From assembly GCA_937862815.1 (NCBI GenBank), contig CALMED010000027.1, positions 62,001 through 126,000 on the forward strand: 64,000 nucleotides of DNA. The letters are read 5' to 3'. Below the pieces are notes generated by a model. The model did not search any database, was not told the DNA's origin, and was given only the letters and a program-made list of their open reading frames with translations. Below are positions 62,188-64,000 of the stretch, in pieces. This stretch comes from an uncultured Chitinophagaceae bacterium. Its GTDB lineage: Bacteria; Bacteroidota; Bacteroidia; Chitinophagales; Chitinophagaceae. The translations under genes and the position numbers were made by a program. Positions within the stretch are counted from its first letter, which is position 1, and each line of letters starts with the position of its first letter.

Positions 62188-62367
62188 TTACTGGGCAGCA
62201 GGGGCTGTAGTGTCAGCAGCAGGAGCAGCTGTAGTGTCAGCAGCAGGAGCTGTGGTGTCAGCAGCAGGAGCAGGTGCAGTTGTGGTGTCAACAGGCTCAG
62301 AACCTTCACCTTCGTTGTTGCAGGCTACAAAACCGAGAATAGCGAATGCCAGAAGAAGCTTTTTCAT
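62188..62367 (-). CDS. Small repeat lipoprotein, unknown function
   Basis: 59 aa: MKKLLLAFAILGFVACNNEG, with lipobox GFVAC (Cys16). After an acidic linker (GEGSEPVD) the mature part is almost entirely repeats of DTTAPAA type (DTTTAPAPAA, DTTAPAA, DTTAAPAA, DTTAPAAQ). The DNA repeats in 21-24-nt units over 62193-62302. The disordered Ala/Pro/Thr tail may be a spacer or wall-spanning stalk. It is divergent from the ECF sigma gene, with a nested palindrome between them. Confidence 0.75.
   Translation of the reverse strand: MKKLLLAFAILGFVACNNEGEGSEPVDTTTAPAPAADTTAPAADTTAAPAADTTAPAAQ
62193..62302. repeat. Tandem 21-24-nt coding repeats
   Basis: About four units of GCAGCAGGAGCTGTAGTGTC-like sequence (plus strand) encode the DTTAPAA repeats. 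Unit number may vary between strains by slippage. Confidence 0.7.
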
Positions 62368-62430
62368 TTTCTTTTTGTTTTTGAGTTTTTTAGATAATTA
62401 TCGAGTTTTAATACCCGGGTCACAGGAAAA

Positions 62431-62478
62431 GTAACCCATAACCGGAAAAAAAATTTTTTTTCGCCCGTTTTGGGTTAC
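62431..62478. promoter_or_regulatory. Nested palindrome between lipoprotein and sigma-factor genes
   Basis: Outer inverted repeat GTAACCCA (62431-62438) / TGGGTTAC (62471-62478) around an almost centred G-A8-T8-C palindrome (62445-62462). It lies 64 nt from the lipoprotein start and 38 nt from the sigma start. A shared operator or intrinsically bent control site is plausible. Confidence 0.4.
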
Positions 62479-62515
62479 AATTTTGTTGAATTCGTATTAA
62501 AATCACAGGCACATC

Positions 62516-63082
62516 GTGAAAGCGGAAGCAGCTGAACTGGAATTACTGAACGGACTGGCACGGAACAACCATGCGGCAATAGAAAGCCTGTACCTGCAGC
62601 ATTACGGCATGATCCAGGCCTTTGTTGTTAACAATAACGGTAGTTCGGATGATGCCCGGGACATTTTCCAGGAAGCCATGATTCTGTTGTACGAAAAGGC
62701 ACAGGACCCGGCTTTTGAGCTGAACTGTAAGATCAAAACCTACCTGTACTCGGTTTGCAGAAGACTGTGGCTCAAGCGGTTGCAGCAAGCAAACCGCTTC
62801 GGAAGCCCGGTGGAAATGCTGGAAGACGTGGTACCGGTTGATGAAGACCTGGAAGCACAGGAGAACAGAAATGAGGCCTTTGTGATGATGGACAAAGCCC
62901 TGCAACACCTGGGCGAACCCTGTAAAAGCCTGCTTGAAGCCTATTATGTGCAGAAGAAGCAGATGCTGGAAATAGCGGAGCACTTCGGCTACACCAATGC
63001 CGATAATGCCAAGAACCAGAAGTACAAGTGCCTGATGCGACTGAAGAAGTTATTTTTTGCTCATTATAAAAATGGTATCTGA
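62516..63082 (+). CDS. ECF-type RNA polymerase sigma factor
   Basis: 188 aa, starting with GTG at 62516 (MKAEAAELELLNGLARNNHA). Region 2 is seen as SDDARDIFQEAMILLYEKAQ and the -10-type recognition area as KTYLYSVCRRLWLKRLQQAN. Region 4 covers MDKALQHLGEPCKSLLEAYY and MLEIAEHFGYTNADNAKNQK with the helix-turn-helix. It directs transcription of a small regulon. The next gene overlaps it by 11 nt or starts 1 nt after its stop, encoding a membrane protein with an anti-sigma-like N-terminus. Confidence 0.9.
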   Translation: MKAEAAELELLNGLARNNHAAIESLYLQHYGMIQAFVVNNNGSSDDARDIFQEAMILLYEKAQDPAFELNCKIKTYLYSVCRRLWLKRLQQANRFGSPVEMLEDVVPVDEDLEAQENRNEAFVMMDKALQHLGEPCKSLLEAYYVQKKQMLEIAEHFGYTNADNAKNQKYKCLMRLKKLFFAHYKNGI

Positions 63083-64000
63083 GATGGATGAACTGATGAT
63101 CCTGGACGCAACCGAGCGGTACCTGAAGGGGGAGATGACCAGCGAGGAGAAAGCGTATTTCGAACAGCTGCGCCAATCGAATCCCGAAGTGGACCAACTG
63201 ACCGTGGAGCATATCTTCTTTCTGCAGGAGCTCGACCGGTACAGCCACCTGAAGACCTTCCGCCATTCTCTCCACGAAATGCACCAGCAATTGCTGGTAA
63301 ACGGAACCATCCGGGAGGAAACGCTGACCAACAGCATGAAGGTGGTTAACATGTGGAAGCGCTACAAGCGCACCATCACCATCGCTGCTTCGATCGCCGG
63401 CATTACGGCGCTTTCCATCAGCGCCATGACCCTGCTGCTGGCCCCGGAAAAAAATACAAAAGCCCTCACCGATCTGAACAGGAAAATCTACTACCTCGAA
63501 CGCAAGCAGCAGCAACAGGATACCCGCATTAACGATGTAATCAGTAAAATGGAACCGGGCACCGTGGTGAAGGAAAGCGGCTCCGGCTTCCTGGTAGACG
63601 GCAAAGGCCTGTTGATCACCAATGCGCACGTGGTGAAAAACGCTCAGGGCATCCTGGCCGTAAATAATAAAGGCGAAGAGTTTAAGGTGCGGCTGGTTAA
63701 AGTGGATGAAGTACGGGATATTGCCATTCTGAAAATCGAAGACAAGGATTTTAAAACCGTACAGACCCTGCCCTACAGCCTGCAACGGGTGAGTACCGAT
63801 ATTGCCGAACCCATCTTTACCCTCGGCTATCCCCGCAATGAAATTGTTTACGGTGAGGGATACCTGAGTGCCAGGACCGGCTATAACGGCGACACCCTGA
63901 GTTGCCAGATTGCCGTGGCGGCCAACCCGGGTAACAGCGGCGGGCCGGTGTTTAATAAAAATGGAGAAATCATCGGCGTAATCAGCAGCAAGCAGGCCCA
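63072..64000 (+). CDS. Membrane-anchored trypsin-like protease with anti-sigma-like N-terminus (partial)
   Basis: 309 residues are visible before the window end. It starts at 63072 or, without overlap, at 63084. Residues ~8-60 (ATERYLKGEMTSEEKAYFEQ) match the helical N-terminal pattern of anti-sigma factors. A membrane helix lies at ~101-125 (ITIAASIAGITALSISAMTL) and a short coiled coil at ~132-158. A trypsin/DegP-type domain follows with His186 (LITNAHVV), Asp216 (VRDIAILKI) and Ser289 (NPGNSGGPV). A periplasmic protease joined to a cytoplasmic anti-sigma module could report envelope damage to the sigma factor encoded upstream. PDZ or other C-terminal domains cannot be seen. Confidence 0.82.
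   Translation, partial: MVSEMDELMILDATERYLKGEMTSEEKAYFEQLRQSNPEVDQLTVEHIFFLQELDRYSHLKTFRHSLHEMHQQLLVNGTIREETLTNSMKVVNMWKRYKRTITIAASIAGITALSISAMTLLLAPEKNTKALTDLNRKIYYLERKQQQQDTRINDVISKMEPGTVVKESGSGFLVDGKGLLITNAHVVKNAQGILAVNNKGEEFKVRLVKVDEVRDIAILKIEDKDFKTVQTLPYSLQRVSTDIAEPIFTLGYPRNEIVYGEGYLSARTGYNGDTLSCQIAVAANPGNSGGPVFNKNGEIIGVISSKQA

Noticed and set aside
62180..62434. Ala/Val-repeat ORF on the plus strand
   Set aside because: It is the complement of the DTTAPAA repeat lipoprotein, which has a proper signal peptide, lipobox and terminator.
1..64000. tRNA, rRNA, CRISPR array, prophage or intact insertion sequence
   Set aside because: The intergenic regions were read for cloverleaf-like ends, regularly spaced repeats and transposase frames; none was seen apart from the short MITE-like element.

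Overview
The window looks like chromosomal DNA from a Bacteroidota bacterium, most likely class Chitinophagia (family Chitinophagaceae). The reasons are promoters of the TTG(-33) / TAnnTTTG(-7) type rather than sigma-70 -35/-10 boxes, a type IX secretion gene (porW/sprE-like), a TonB receptor of the CarboxypepD-plug type, the HYC_CC_PP small-protein family, bactofilin next to an AtpZ-like gene, and OmpA with TSP3 repeats. Coding density is high, and several convergent genes share their stop codons. No tRNA, rRNA, CRISPR array, prophage or intact transposase was seen.

Layout. 1-5100: thiolase, acyltransferase, class V aminotransferase and a BaiN-type flavoprotein. 5098-17772: the complete S10-spc ribosomal protein operon (rpsJ to secY, then map) on the minus strand, from one strong promoter at 17741-17772. 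It has a structured 289-nt gap between rpsJ and rplC and terminator-like hairpins before secY and before map. The usual neighbours (str operon upstream, alpha operon downstream) are not here. 17958-24699: glutamine cyclotransferase, a PyrR-like phosphoribosyltransferase, and a two-gene Hdr/GlpC-like Fe-S oxidoreductase whose halves are separated by two antisense genes (LysE, ATP-grasp), then two membrane proteins. 24723-30985: lineage-specific proteins, a candidate structured RNA, an SPFH lipoprotein, argS and a YdeI-like gene. 30988-36052: a metal-handling cluster with a TonB receptor carrying a CxxC plug, two HMA proteins (one with a metallothionein-like tail), a beta-barrel protein and a HYC_CC_PP protein. 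36096-49603: porin, purine nucleoside phosphorylase, sucC, a MITE-like element, a bactofilin/AtpZ/SprT operon, the T9SS gene porW and PBP1A. 49810-54138: envelope genes (OmpA, RlpA, L,D-transpeptidase, VanX-like dipeptidase). 54092-61813: an aromatic amino acid operon (pheA, aminotransferase, tyrA, DAHP synthase-chorismate mutase, aroB, aroA, aroC, DUF952). 62188-64000: a tiny repeat lipoprotein diverging from an ECF sigma factor, which is followed by a membrane-anchored trypsin-like protease with an anti-sigma-like N-terminus (cut by the window end).

The strongest new observation is upstream of pheA. A perfect promoter is followed at once by a 30-codon leader ORF in which nine of ten consecutive codons are Phe, Trp or Tyr. 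After it comes an intrinsic terminator ending 5 nt before the pheA start codon, and the leader ORF contains a segment complementary to the terminator's 5' arm. This is the layout of a ribosome-mediated transcription attenuator for the whole aromatic operon. Other items worth checking are the sigma factor/anti-sigma-protease pair, the metal cluster with two distinct operator-like inverted repeats, a nested-helix noncoding element at 25501-25640, and promoters so close to start codons that leaderless mRNAs are implied.
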